From NCBI RefSeq assembly GCF_014204715.1, contig NZ_JACHLY010000001.1, forward strand, positions 2,635,001 through 2,699,000: 64,000 nucleotides of DNA. The letters are read 5' to 3'. Below are positions 49,628 to 57,319 of this stretch, piece by piece (the stretch's first letter is position 1; each line of letters begins with the position of its first letter). Both the position numbers and the translations under genes were made by a program. The DNA comes from Streptomonospora salina (GTDB lineage Bacteria; Actinomycetota; Actinomycetes; Streptosporangiales; Streptosporangiaceae). The notes beneath the pieces are model-generated. The model saw nothing but the letters and a program-made list of their open reading frames with translations. It did not search any database and was not told the DNA's origin.

Positions 49628-50119
49628 GTGTCGAAAGCCGAGGTCATGTCGCGAGCAGGAGTGCCCTCGTGGGATCCCCGGGCGCTGTACTCGGCGCGTA
49701 CGAATGCGCGGTTGGACCAGGGCGTCCTCGCTGAACGCGTGGGCATCTCGCGCGCCAGTGTGGCCAACTACGAGCGGACGGACGGCCACGCTCCCTCGCC
49801 CGCTGTGCTGGTGTCCCTGGCCCGGGCTCTGGACGCTCCTCCGCGTGAGCTGCTGGCGCCGGACGCGCGAGGGTTGGCGGTCCTGCGAGCCGTTGCGGGA
49901 CTCTCCCAGTCGGAACTGGTGGAGCGGCTTCCCACCCGGGATCTCAGCGTCCCGGCCTATAAAGCCATCGAGACCGGGCGCACCCGGCGCCTCCGCGAGT
50001 CGGACGCCGAGGCGATCGCGGCGGTACTGGGCACCGACCGCGACACCCTGATGCGCGAGCACGCCTACGACGTCGACGCCTTCACCGCTCGGGCGGGCGA
50101 GGGATCTGCTGCCGAGTGA
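49628..50119 (+). CDS. tandem XRE-type helix-turn-helix regulator
   Basis: 163 residues from GTG; the upstream sequence has no clear ribosome binding site, so an internal ATG (49646) or GTG (49658) start is possible. Two HTH_3 domains lie in series: LDQGVLAERVGISRASVANY followed by ERTDGHAPSPAVLVSLARAL, then AGLSQSELVERLPTRDLSVP with YKAIETGRTRRLRESDAEAI. Double-XRE proteins are common regulators in actinobacterial integrative elements. It is convergent with the following gene, with only 2 bp between stops. Confidence 0.82.
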   Translation: MSKAEVMSRAGVPSWDPRALYSARTNARLDQGVLAERVGISRASVANYERTDGHAPSPAVLVSLARALDAPPRELLAPDARGLAVLRAVAGLSQSELVERLPTRDLSVPAYKAIETGRTRRLRESDAEAIAAVLGTDRDTLMREHAYDVDAFTARAGEGSAAE

Positions 50120-50121
50120 GC

Positions 50122-51681
50122 TCATCCGTCCGCGCTTGGGCGAAGAGGGAGTTGCTCGTGCGGGGGACGGGATCGGCGGGGCGTGGGCGTGCCCGACAGT
50201 GTGAAGACGGCGTCGACCAGCTCGGGATTGATCATGGAGTCGTCGCCGTGCAGGGCGGCGCAGACCTCGGTGAGCGCCGTTCCGGGGCCGATTCCCGAGC
50301 GCAGTACGCCGTAGCGGGCGGCGACGGCGGGGGTGCGGCTGCGCCCGGCGGCGCAGTGCAGGAGAACACGCTTGCCCTCCGCGCGCAACTCGGCCACGGC
50401 ACGGGCGGCCTGGTCGAGTACATAGGGCGTGTGGGCGTTGGCGCCGGGTGTGTCGACCAGCCAGACCTGCATGTGATCGCCGCCGGGAAGGCCGGTGAAG
50501 TCCTCGACGCCCGTGCGGCACAGCGATACCACGGCGTCGACCTCCGGTTTCGCGTCGGCCAGTGCGAGGTTTCCCAGGATCAGGCCCGGGTCGCGGGGAT
50601 GGGCGGTGTGGACGGGAATCGCGGCGTCCTCGGGTCGCGGCTGGTGGTGGGCGGCGGGCCACCCGGTGGAGTCGGTTCCGAAGGCGATGCCGATGCCCTG
50701 GGCCGCCAGGTCGCGGACGGTGTAGCCGGGCCAGCCGTGGACGATGCGCTGCCATTCGAGGGGAATGGCCGAGACGCCCCAACGGGCACCGAGAAGCCCT
50801 CCGGCGATAGCGGCGACGGTGTCGGTGTCGTGGCCGGCGCGGACGGCGGCCTCCAGCGCGTGGCGGAAGTGGTCTGCCCGGAAGGAGCCTTCGGCGGGCC
50901 GGTGCGCGGGGATCAGCGTGCGGATGATCGCTGACCAGGCTGCCTGGAGAGCGTGCACGACCCAGCCGTTGCTGCAGAAGCTCGCAGGCGGATGGCTTGC
51001 GGCTTCGTCGAAGCGGTCGCGCCACACCTGCCTGCGGTGGTCGGGAAGCAGGGTGACGGCGTCGCGTAGGCCGTCGAACTCTCCGTGCACCACCGCATGG
51101 CGGATCGCTTCGCACCAGAGGATGCAGGCTTCGGCCGCTTCCGGGTCGCTATGCGTGAGGCGGCTGAAGCGGTCGGCCGCGGCCGCCAGGCCTTCCCGGT
51201 CGGTGAGGTAGGCGAGTGCCAGTGGCGCGGTGCGCATCAGGGAGCCGTTGCCCGCGCTGGGGACGCCGGATGTGTAACGCTTCCAGGCGGCTGCTGTCAT
51301 CCGGTCGGATACGAAGGGGGCCCCCGCGTGCTGTTGGGCGGCGTGGAGAACGCTCGACGTCTGGATCCCGATGTCGGTGGCGCCTTCGCGTCGCCAGTGC
51401 AGCCAGGCCTCGGCCGTGTGGTCGCGGCCCTGTGGCGAGTCCACGTCGGCCCCGTAGAGCAGAGCGGCCTCGGCCAGGCAGACGGCCATCTGGGTGTCGT
51501 CGCTGTATTCGCCGGGTGCGTAGGGGCCCAAGCCCCCTCCGGCCATCGTCGGTGTCCGGTCGTCGCTGAGGCGAGGTTGGAACTCGTAGGGCACGCCGAG
51601 GGCGTCGCCGCATGCGGTACCGGTCAGTACGCCGGCGGCCCGGTCGCGGATTCGGGGATCACGGGTGAGGTCGATGTGCAT
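50122..51681 (-). CDS. ADP-ribosylglycohydrolase / dual-specificity phosphatase fusion
   Basis: 519 residues from ATG at 51681 (GGAGG 4 bp upstream). Residues about 10-350 are an ADP-ribosylglycohydrolase (DraG/ARH) domain: GVLTGTACGDALGVPYEFQP, the metal site YSDDTQMAVCLAEAAL and the second metal site AGHDTDTVAAIAGGLLGARW. Residues about 365-500 are a DSP-like phosphatase with VLLHCAAGRSRTPAVAARYG, the C-x5-R catalytic loop. The enzyme could remove ADP-ribose and handle a phosphate on the same substrate. Being within a mobile element suggests a role in element control or defence; this is speculative. Confidence 0.85.
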   Translation of the reverse strand: MHIDLTRDPRIRDRAAGVLTGTACGDALGVPYEFQPRLSDDRTPTMAGGGLGPYAPGEYSDDTQMAVCLAEAALLYGADVDSPQGRDHTAEAWLHWRREGATDIGIQTSSVLHAAQQHAGAPFVSDRMTAAAWKRYTSGVPSAGNGSLMRTAPLALAYLTDREGLAAAADRFSRLTHSDPEAAEACILWCEAIRHAVVHGEFDGLRDAVTLLPDHRRQVWRDRFDEAASHPPASFCSNGWVVHALQAAWSAIIRTLIPAHRPAEGSFRADHFRHALEAAVRAGHDTDTVAAIAGGLLGARWGVSAIPLEWQRIVHGWPGYTVRDLAAQGIGIAFGTDSTGWPAAHHQPRPEDAAIPVHTAHPRDPGLILGNLALADAKPEVDAVVSLCRTGVEDFTGLPGGDHMQVWLVDTPGANAHTPYVLDQAARAVAELRAEGKRVLLHCAAGRSRTPAVAARYGVLRSGIGPGTALTEVCAALHGDDSMINPELVDAVFTLSGTPTPRRSRPPHEQLPLRPSADG

Positions 51682-51771
51682 GGAGCCTCCGTTTTTTCGG
51701 TTGAAGGGAGTCACGGGTCGGACTGTTGGCGGTTTTGCGTTGACGACGGGTTGCCGAGAGAAAGGGGCATT

Positions 51772-52095
51772 ATGGATTCCGAGCAGACGTCGCCGGTCGT
51801 GACCGTCACGCAGGCGGGCGGACGGCAGTTGATCGGGGTGTCGCTGCGGTCGGGGCCTGAGGAGTCCTCCACACCGCTGCGTGCGGCCTGCTACCGCTAC
51901 GACGGTGATGACGACGGCGCCGAAGCACCGATCCTGTCTCTGGACCAGGGCACAGTGCACGCACAGCTCAGCTGCGCCGATCGCGGGGCGGTGTGTGAAG
52001 CCGATGTCCGCACGGCTCGCCTGATCGCCGAAGCGGCTCTGGGCTACTTCGAGGCCATGCTGAGGGCACGCGCGAATCAGACCGCAATCGACTGA
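51772..52095 (+). CDS. small hypothetical protein of the element
   Basis: 107 residues, not recognised. AAAGGGG lies before the ATG. The sequence is an acidic mixed alpha/beta protein (VVTVTQAGGRQLIGVSLRSG, LSLDQGTVHAQLSCADRG, TARLIAEAALGYFEAMLRAR) with no membrane segment. It is divergent from the glycohydrolase/phosphatase gene across 90 bp and precedes an AT-rich operator region. Confidence 0.65.
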   Translation: MDSEQTSPVVTVTQAGGRQLIGVSLRSGPEESSTPLRAACYRYDGDDDGAEAPILSLDQGTVHAQLSCADRGAVCEADVRTARLIAEAALGYFEAMLRARANQTAID

Positions 52096-52153
52096 CGGTT
52101 GGGCTCCGGGGCGGGCCCTGACGAAGGGTTCCGCCCCGCGAAGCCATATATAT

Positions 52154-52224
52154 CTTAAGCAAACATTCAACATCAACGCAAGTCCGGTCATGCGGCTTAT
52201 GATTGACACTATAGTTTGCTTAAG
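52154..52224. promoter_or_regulatory. operator-like inverted repeat CTTAAGCAAAC ... GTTTGCTTAAG
   Basis: Perfect 11-bp arms at 52154-52164 and 52214-52224, 49 bp apart, in a strikingly AT-rich stretch directly before the methylase-like gene. The half-site GTTTGCTTAA recurs at 54,875. Each arm carries CTTAAG. Likely a binding site of the element's own repressor; the regulator is not identified. Confidence 0.65.
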
Positions 52225-52238
52225 TTATTACTTGTCCC

Positions 52239-53051
52239 ATGCAATCAACACGAACCCAAGTGACAGCCGTAGCCGAGGCGGCCTGCTCCGCATGGCAGAG
52301 TGCCTTCGCCGGCCCGGACAGCCGCGTCCCGCTCAGCGTGGTGGCGGCCCTGAGCCTGGTCGATCACGGAGATCCCGCCGACGTCATAGGTGCCGATGAC
52401 GCGGAAGTAGCGCAGCTCATCGGTCACCTGTGGAGCTCCTTCTGCCGCCTGCGCCCGGACCTGGCCTACCGCGTTATGTCCTTATTGGAGTGGAGTCCCG
52501 GAAGGCGGGTCGGGGCCGATGAACACCGCGGCGCCGCCGCCGTGGCTCGCGCCGCGGTCGATGCCGGGATCCTGGACATGGGAGCTTCGGGCGCCCTGCA
52601 GGAAGAGGACGTGCTCGGACCGTTGGTATCGATGCTGCGCCCGCCCTCGGCGCTGCAACGCACCGGGACCTTCTTCACCCCCGCAGACGTCGCCGACCTG
52701 ATGGCGGCCACGACCCTGGGTGAGGGGCGGATTCCTGCCGGCAGCAGCATCGCCGACGAAGCCGCCGGAACCGGCGGACTCCTGCTCGCAGCCGCGCGAC
52801 ACCTGCGTCGCCGCGGCATCGAACCGGCCACGATGCGATGGGCCGCGGCCGACATCGATCCGCTGATCGCCGCCTGCCTGGCCGTCAACGTCCACCGCTG
52901 GGGGCTGGGCCCTCGGGTCCTGATCGGCTGCGCCGACACCCTCGCTCACGACTGGGTGGAGCAGGCCAGCCACGAACGGGATCTGGGCCTGGGCATCGCC
53001 CGCAACACCGGGATCCTGGCTGCCCTGCGCGGATTCGGCGCAGCCGCCTGA
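52239..53051 (+). CDS. N-6 DNA methylase-like protein of AICE type
   Basis: 270 residues. The N-terminal half is the helical domain common in such element proteins (SRVPLSVVAALSLVDHGDPA). The C-terminal half resembles the start of N6_Mtase: QRTGTFFTPADVADLMAATT, the SAM motif IADEAAGTGGLLLAAARHLR and AADIDPLIAACLAVNVHRWG. It ends soon after, with no NPPY/F catalytic motif, as is common for this short family from memory, so real methylation is doubtful. A diverged relative lies at 54,934. The gene starts just after the GTTTGCTTAAG repeat and lacks a clear ribosome binding site. Confidence 0.78.
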   Translation: MQSTRTQVTAVAEAACSAWQSAFAGPDSRVPLSVVAALSLVDHGDPADVIGADDAEVAQLIGHLWSSFCRLRPDLAYRVMSLLEWSPGRRVGADEHRGAAAVARAAVDAGILDMGASGALQEEDVLGPLVSMLRPPSALQRTGTFFTPADVADLMAATTLGEGRIPAGSSIADEAAGTGGLLLAAARHLRRRGIEPATMRWAAADIDPLIAACLAVNVHRWGLGPRVLIGCADTLAHDWVEQASHERDLGLGIARNTGILAALRGFGAAA

Positions 53052-53200
53052 CAGGCCCCATACCACTGCACCGATATTCATCCGATGGTCGGGTGACCTG
53101 GGAGCCGCTTTCGAACGTTCTGCGGTCCCGGACGGCATCCCCTGTTGTCCGCATCGCCCGACCACGTTCACCCCGTTTTCGACCGGCCAGGGAGGCCCGT

Positions 53201-53782
53201 ATGTCTCAAACCCCGTTCCCCATGCCCGAGACGGTCCGTGCTCTGCACCGGACCCCCGAAGGAGTGCCCATCCCGTGGAACACCGAATGGGACAGCTCCG
53301 AGAACCGCCGCATCGTCCAGCGCCTCACGCCCGCTCCTCGCCTGGACTGCGACTGCATCATCGGCCGCGGTGAGCCCCGCATGGGCGGGCAGTGCCCGAG
53401 CCGACAGCGCATGGCGGTGACGGGGCGGCTGTGCGGGGTGTGCGGCACCCCCGTCGACGCCCGCACGTCCGTGGCATGGATCAGCGCCACCCCGGGCGCC
53501 TCGCTCGTCGAGCCGGGGGCGCACCCGGCGTGCCTGGCCTACGCGATGTGCGCCTGCCCCCACCTGCAGCACCTGCTGCACCGTTCCCGCGTCATCGAGT
53601 GCCAGGAGTACGCCGTGGCCGAGAGCCACATCGTGCTGCGCGAAGGCGCCGCCCTTGAGCGTGTGCCGGCTCCGCTCGACAGCACGAGGCCGGGGCTCCT
53701 GGACTTCTACGTTTCCCTGCCGCACGAGTCGCGTACGACCTACGCCCGCCGCTGGCTCGACGAGCAGACCGCGCGCAATTAG
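53201..53782 (+). CDS. Cys-rich hypothetical protein of the element
   Basis: 193 residues from ATG at 53201, 5 bp after GGAGG. Cysteines cluster in the centre: RLDCDCIIG, MGGQCPSRQ and LCGVCGTPV, then AMCACPHLQHLLH, which suggests one or two zinc-binding sites. No catalytic motif is seen. It reads toward the small and DUF2637 genes. Function unknown. Confidence 0.65.
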   Translation: MSQTPFPMPETVRALHRTPEGVPIPWNTEWDSSENRRIVQRLTPAPRLDCDCIIGRGEPRMGGQCPSRQRMAVTGRLCGVCGTPVDARTSVAWISATPGASLVEPGAHPACLAYAMCACPHLQHLLHRSRVIECQEYAVAESHIVLREGAALERVPAPLDSTRPGLLDFYVSLPHESRTTYARRWLDEQTARN

Positions 53783-53822
53783 CCCGACGCACACGCTCAC
53801 CCCGGGAAGCGAAAGGAGCGAC

Positions 53823-53942
53823 ATGAGATCTCACCAAGCGACACCGACCACGACAAGCGCCACGACCTTCGGACACGAGCCGGATATCGCGCATTGCGGC
53901 TGCGGTCTCGGCGGCCGCCGAGACGCCAAGGCGGCGACATGA
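53823..53942 (+). CDS. 39-residue small protein coupled to DUF2637 gene
   Basis: Starts ATG AGA TCT CAC with AAAGGAG 5 bp upstream, the best ribosome binding site of the area, and reads MRSHQATPTTTSATTFGHEP then DIAHCGCGLGGRRDAKAAT. Its TGA overlaps the ATG of the DUF2637 gene (ATGA), so it could at least couple translation. The His-Cys-x-Cys pattern may bind metal. No family recognised. Confidence 0.55.
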   Translation: MRSHQATPTTTSATTFGHEPDIAHCGCGLGGRRDAKAAT

Positions 53943-54826
53943 GCGACACGACAGCGACACACCGCCGCAGCGGCAGCCGACGCGGGCGGTTCGCCTGGGG
54001 CCAGCTCGCGACGCTCGGCGGCAGCTTGGCCATCGCCATCGGTCTGGCGCTGGTCTCCTACGGCCACATCCACTCCTTCGCCCGCGACGCGGGCGCGTCG
54101 GTATGGGAAGCCGCCATTGTCGCGGCCACGGTCGACGGACTGATCGTCGTCGCCATCGGAGCCATCGGACATGCGCGGCGAACGGGAGCGACACCCCCGA
54201 GGATGGTCAAGATGGCCCTGGTCATCGGAATCATCGCCACCACCGGCGCCAACGTGCACGACGGTCTCCCCCACGGCTGGCGGGGTGTGGTGCTCGCGCT
54301 GTGGGTGCCCATCGCCGCCGAGGTGGCCTATCAGCTGGCGATGTGGGTCGGGCGTACTCCGGTGCCGCAGGAGGAACCCCCCGAACTGGTCGTGTGCGGC
54401 GCCTTCAGCAGCGTCGAGTCTCTGTCGGCGTCGCTGGACGGTCGCCGGCCGCTGGGGCTGGGCGAGCATGTCGCGGACGACACCGGCGAAAGCCGCCCCG
54501 GCGGGGTCGGCGTCGCCACCGACGCCCTGCCCAGGATCGACGACCTGCCCGCCAAGAAGCGCGACGCCCTGGTCGTATTGCTGAACGAACCGGCGATCTC
54601 CGGGGCCGAACTCGGCCAGCGGCTCGGGCTGACGCCCCGCACCGGGCAGCGCTACCGCGAGCAGCTCACCCCGATGGTGCGACTGCACGGCGGTCGCCCC
54701 GCACCCGAAACCGTCACCCGCGACACAGCGGCCCCACTGGGCGACACCGCCCCGATGCCGCCTGTCGGCGACGACATCGCAGCGACAGCGCCGTGCGACA
54801 CCGGCGAACGCGCCCTGGTCGCCTGA
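53939..54826 (+). CDS. DUF2637 (SpdB-like) membrane protein
   Basis: 295 residues from ATG at 53939. Four membrane helices in the first 140 residues: WGQLATLGGSLAIAIGLALV, AAIVAATVDGLIVVAIGAIG, MALVIGIIATTGANVHDGLP and VVLALWVPIAAEVAYQLAMW; this is DUF2637, found in plasmid-transfer/spread proteins of Streptomyces elements. The C-terminal part has a helix-turn-helix-like stretch (AISGAELGQRLGLTPRTGQR). It probably helps intramycelial spread of the element. Upstream coupling to a 39-residue protein is by ATGA overlap. Confidence 0.85.
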   Translation: MSDTTATHRRSGSRRGRFAWGQLATLGGSLAIAIGLALVSYGHIHSFARDAGASVWEAAIVAATVDGLIVVAIGAIGHARRTGATPPRMVKMALVIGIIATTGANVHDGLPHGWRGVVLALWVPIAAEVAYQLAMWVGRTPVPQEEPPELVVCGAFSSVESLSASLDGRRPLGLGEHVADDTGESRPGGVGVATDALPRIDDLPAKKRDALVVLLNEPAISGAELGQRLGLTPRTGQRYREQLTPMVRLHGGRPAPETVTRDTAAPLGDTAPMPPVGDDIAATAPCDTGERALVA

Positions 54827-54874
54827 CACACCGACGACTGACCCCATAACCAGCAGCAGCGGCCACCCTGTCGA

Positions 54875-54907
54875 GTTTGCTTAAAACAGTTCGTGTCTTA
54901 AGTGAAT
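54875..54907. promoter_or_regulatory. second GTTTGCTTAA operator-like site
   Basis: GTTTGCTTAA (54875-54884) faces CTTAAGTGAA (54897-54906), an imperfect dyad in an AT-rich stretch 27 bp before a gene start. It shares the half-site of the 52,154-52,224 repeat. Confidence 0.6.
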
Positions 54908-54933
54908 GGAGTGGACGCCAACAGGAGGAAGAC

Positions 54934-55698
54934 ATGGAACCCCTCACCCCAACGATCACCCGCATCGCCGACCGCGTCGCCGACGCCTGGACCTACCACT
55001 GCGGCCCCAGCCGTGTGGAGATACCCGCCGGCGTGTGCGTCGCCATCGCGCTCACTCGCGACCTGCCCGCCCGCGGTCACGGCCTGACCGACCTGCCCAA
55101 CCTGCCTGCGCTCTCGCCCACCGAGGTGCGCCGCGAGATGTGGATGCGCTGGAACCACCTCAATCGGCTCCACCTCTGGGCGCGCCCCCGTTGGCTGTGC
55201 CTCTACGGCGACCTCGCCCCCACCCCCTGGGTCTGGAACCTCGAGGCCGGCGTTCAGGCCGTGGCCGCCGTATGCGTGGAGGAAGGCCTCGCCCAGCTGC
55301 TCGCAGACGACGAAACCCGCCTGGGAGCCGACGTACTCGGCCACATCCGCCACCGCCTGGTCGGCCTGCTGTGGTCGCAAGATCCCTCGCCGTTGGAAGA
55401 CGACCGTCGGCTGTCGGGTCCCACACGTTCCCTACTGGCCTCGGCCGCGGACGGCTCGGCCCTGTGCATCGACGGGAACGCCGCCTCGGTCTTTCCGCGC
55501 ATCGTCGGCGAACTGCGGCGCATCGGCCGCTCCCCGGCCGCCCTGCGCTGGCACCTGCGCGAGATCCATGAGCTCTCCGCGGCCGTCCTCACCGCCAGCT
55601 GCGTGCTGTGGGAGGTCGGCGAACCGCTGATCGGCATCGCCGAGCACGGCGAGTGGGTCGCCGAAGCCCTCGAAGAACGCGAAGAGCTCGGCTTCTAG
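54934..55698 (+). CDS. diverged paralogue of the element's methylase-like protein
   Basis: 254 residues from ATG after AGGAGGAAG. The N-terminus (ADAWTYHCGPSRVEIPAGV) resembles that of the 52,239 protein. The C-terminal stretch LRRIGRSPAALRWHLREIHE, then LSAAVLTASCVLWEVGEPLI, aligns well with that protein's LRRRGIEPATMRWAAADIDP and following residues. The glycine-rich SAM motif is replaced (IDGNAASVFPRIVGEL) and the FFTP segment is gone, so it cannot bind SAM in the usual way. Probably a structural or regulatory relic of the same family. Similarity was judged by eye. Confidence 0.65.
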   Translation: MEPLTPTITRIADRVADAWTYHCGPSRVEIPAGVCVAIALTRDLPARGHGLTDLPNLPALSPTEVRREMWMRWNHLNRLHLWARPRWLCLYGDLAPTPWVWNLEAGVQAVAAVCVEEGLAQLLADDETRLGADVLGHIRHRLVGLLWSQDPSPLEDDRRLSGPTRSLLASAADGSALCIDGNAASVFPRIVGELRRIGRSPAALRWHLREIHELSAAVLTASCVLWEVGEPLIGIAEHGEWVAEALEEREELGF

Positions 55699-55729
55699 GA
55701 GAAACCGACTGCTCGTTCTGAAACGAACT

Positions 55730-55763
55730 GAGGCCGTCCGGTGGTGGATCACCGGACGGCCTC
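55730..55763 (+). terminator. hairpin terminator after the paralogue gene
   Basis: Perfect 14-bp arms GAGGCCGTCCGGTG / CACCGGACGGCCTC around the loop GTGGAT. No U-tract follows, but position and stability fit termination before the winged-helix gene. Confidence 0.7.
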
Positions 55764-55796
55764 TGACCACCGTCCTGACCTGACCAGGAGGCGGCC

Positions 55797-57086
55797 ATGC
55801 CCGATCATAACCCCCGCTCATCCCCCGCTCCCGGCCTCGACGACACCGAACGTCCCCGCAAGCGCCCCATGGGAGCCATGCGCGGACTCGGATTCATCCC
55901 CAGCCTGTGGATCACCACTGCTCTGAAGCGAGGCTTGATCCCCTCCTCGCGTGCCCACACCGTGCTGGCGATCCTGGCCGACGCCGTCGACGCCGATGGG
56001 CGCTGGTGCTGGCTGCGTATCACGACCATCGCCGCCCGATCAGGTGGCACGCTGAGCACATCCACCGTCAAGCGGGCGCTGGCCGATCTGGAGCAGGCCC
56101 GCCTCATCCGCCGGCTTCCCAAGTCCGCGGTGCATGCCTTTTTCGCCGACGACCTCGCCGCGGGGCGGCGCACCGGCGACCGCCTACCGGACGTCATCGA
56201 GCTTCTCATTCCTGCGTCGGCGTTCCCGACGCAGACGGTGGAAGAGATCAACGCGGTGCGCGCTGAACTCGGCGAGTGCCCACTGACTCCCACCACCCGG
56301 CCCGATCACGCGAGCACCAACATGGGCCACGCGGCGGAGCATCCTGGTCGCGACGCCGGGTCAGATCGGTCCCCAGACCTGTGCCCTGAAGACCCTCACC
56401 CTCAGACCACTTCTCCGACCGGCCCGCCCAGCTCCACCGGGACCATCCCTGAGCGCTCAGCGCGTATCCCCGAGCCCCGTCTACCGGACCCGCCGGCCCG
56501 CGGGACCAGCGCGGATCCGGCGCCGTCCGAGGCCGCGCTGCACGCTCTGCGGCTGGTCCCCGACGCCGCCCTGGCCTTCCCGAACGCCGACCGCCGTCGC
56601 TTGGCGCTGCGGTTGGACTCGCTGGCGGCACAAGGCGTGTCGTGGGACGACCTCAAGGCGACTGTCGCCGCCGCCGACACCGCCACCCGCCCCTACGCCG
56701 CCCTCATGGCCAGGCTTGCCGGTCCGGCGTCTGCGCACGCCTGGCTTGCCCGAGCGCCCAAGAGGGCCGAGAAACCGACCGGAGAGCCCGACTCACCCGC
56801 GCCGGAGCGGGAGATCTCGGCCGTCTGCCCCTCGCACCCGAGCATCCGCCCGCTGGCGAGCGGATGCCCGCTCTGCGCGGCAGCTGCTCCGGGCCGTTCC
56901 ACGGCTCATCCGGCTCCTGGGAGCGCCGGAAGTGTCCGCCATACGGGTACTGAGGACGCGCACCAGGCAGCAGGGCCGCATGGGCTCGACGCGCCGAATC
57001 GGCGACGTGTCGGGCTGTCACCAGGAGCCCGCGCCGCCGCGGATTCCGCCCGTGCCCACTTGGCAGAGCTCAAGGCAGCAGTTTGA
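55797..57086 (+). CDS. winged-helix protein with C-terminal zinc knuckle, AICE type
   Basis: 429 residues from ATG after AGGAGGCGG. Residues about 30-110 are a winged helix (LIPSSRAHTVLAILADAVDA, TTIAARSGGTLSTSTVKRAL, ADLEQARLIRRLP), as in plasmid and AICE helix-turn-helix proteins. A Pro/Ser/Thr-rich linker follows. Near residue 345 a CxxH...CxxC motif (CPSHPSIRPLASGCPLC) forms a likely zinc knuckle. The two ends suggest a DNA-binding replication or regulatory protein of the element. It is the last element gene before the CRISPR array. Confidence 0.72.
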   Translation: MPDHNPRSSPAPGLDDTERPRKRPMGAMRGLGFIPSLWITTALKRGLIPSSRAHTVLAILADAVDADGRWCWLRITTIAARSGGTLSTSTVKRALADLEQARLIRRLPKSAVHAFFADDLAAGRRTGDRLPDVIELLIPASAFPTQTVEEINAVRAELGECPLTPTTRPDHASTNMGHAAEHPGRDAGSDRSPDLCPEDPHPQTTSPTGPPSSTGTIPERSARIPEPRLPDPPARGTSADPAPSEAALHALRLVPDAALAFPNADRRRLALRLDSLAAQGVSWDDLKATVAAADTATRPYAALMARLAGPASAHAWLARAPKRAEKPTGEPDSPAPEREISAVCPSHPSIRPLASGCPLCAAAAPGRSTAHPAPGSAGSVRHTGTEDAHQAAGPHGLDAPNRRRVGLSPGARAAADSARAHLAELKAAV

Positions 57087-57139
57087 TCTGCAGAGCCGTA
57101 CCGGAGATGGAGCAGATGACCGAGTCCTTTCATCTCACC

Positions 57140-57319
57140 CTTCGACGTGGACGACTCTGTCAGAGCCGTGGACACGTCTCCCTTGCGGAGATCGTGATCC
57201 CGTCGCGGCGCCTTCAACGTGGACGGCTCCTTCAGAGCCGTGGACACCTCGGGCTGACGCCGCTGTACTACCAGGCCGAGTTCCTTCAACGTGGACGGTT
57301 CCTTCAGAGCCGTGGACAC
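57140..57319 (-). CRISPR. mini CRISPR array, three 36-nt repeats and two 36-nt spacers
   Basis: Repeats at 57140-57175, 57212-57247 and 57284-57319 with spacers of exactly 36 nt (57176-57211, 57248-57283), a strict 72-bp period. On the minus strand a repeat begins GTGTCCACGGCTCTGAAG and ends GTCCACGTTGAAG, with a 7-bp stem ACGGCTC/GAGCCGT around TGAAG. Repeats 2 and 3 differ at one base; repeat 1 has four changes, which marks it as the distal end, so transcription runs right to left, away from the cas genes. Orientation is inferred. Confidence 0.85.

Larger units (their letters stand above)
49037..57090. mobile_element. AICE-like integrated element remnant at tRNA-Ile
   Basis: Starting at the tRNA 3' end (49037-49056), the genes are typical of actinobacterial integrative conjugative elements: excisionase-like protein, double-XRE regulator, N-6 DNA methylase-like proteins, a DUF2637 SpdB-like membrane protein and a winged-helix/zinc protein. 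No integrase, replication initiator or FtsK-like translocase is visible, and no second copy of the tRNA 3' end was found in the window. The right boundary is unknown and may lie beyond the CRISPR locus. Confidence 0.6.
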
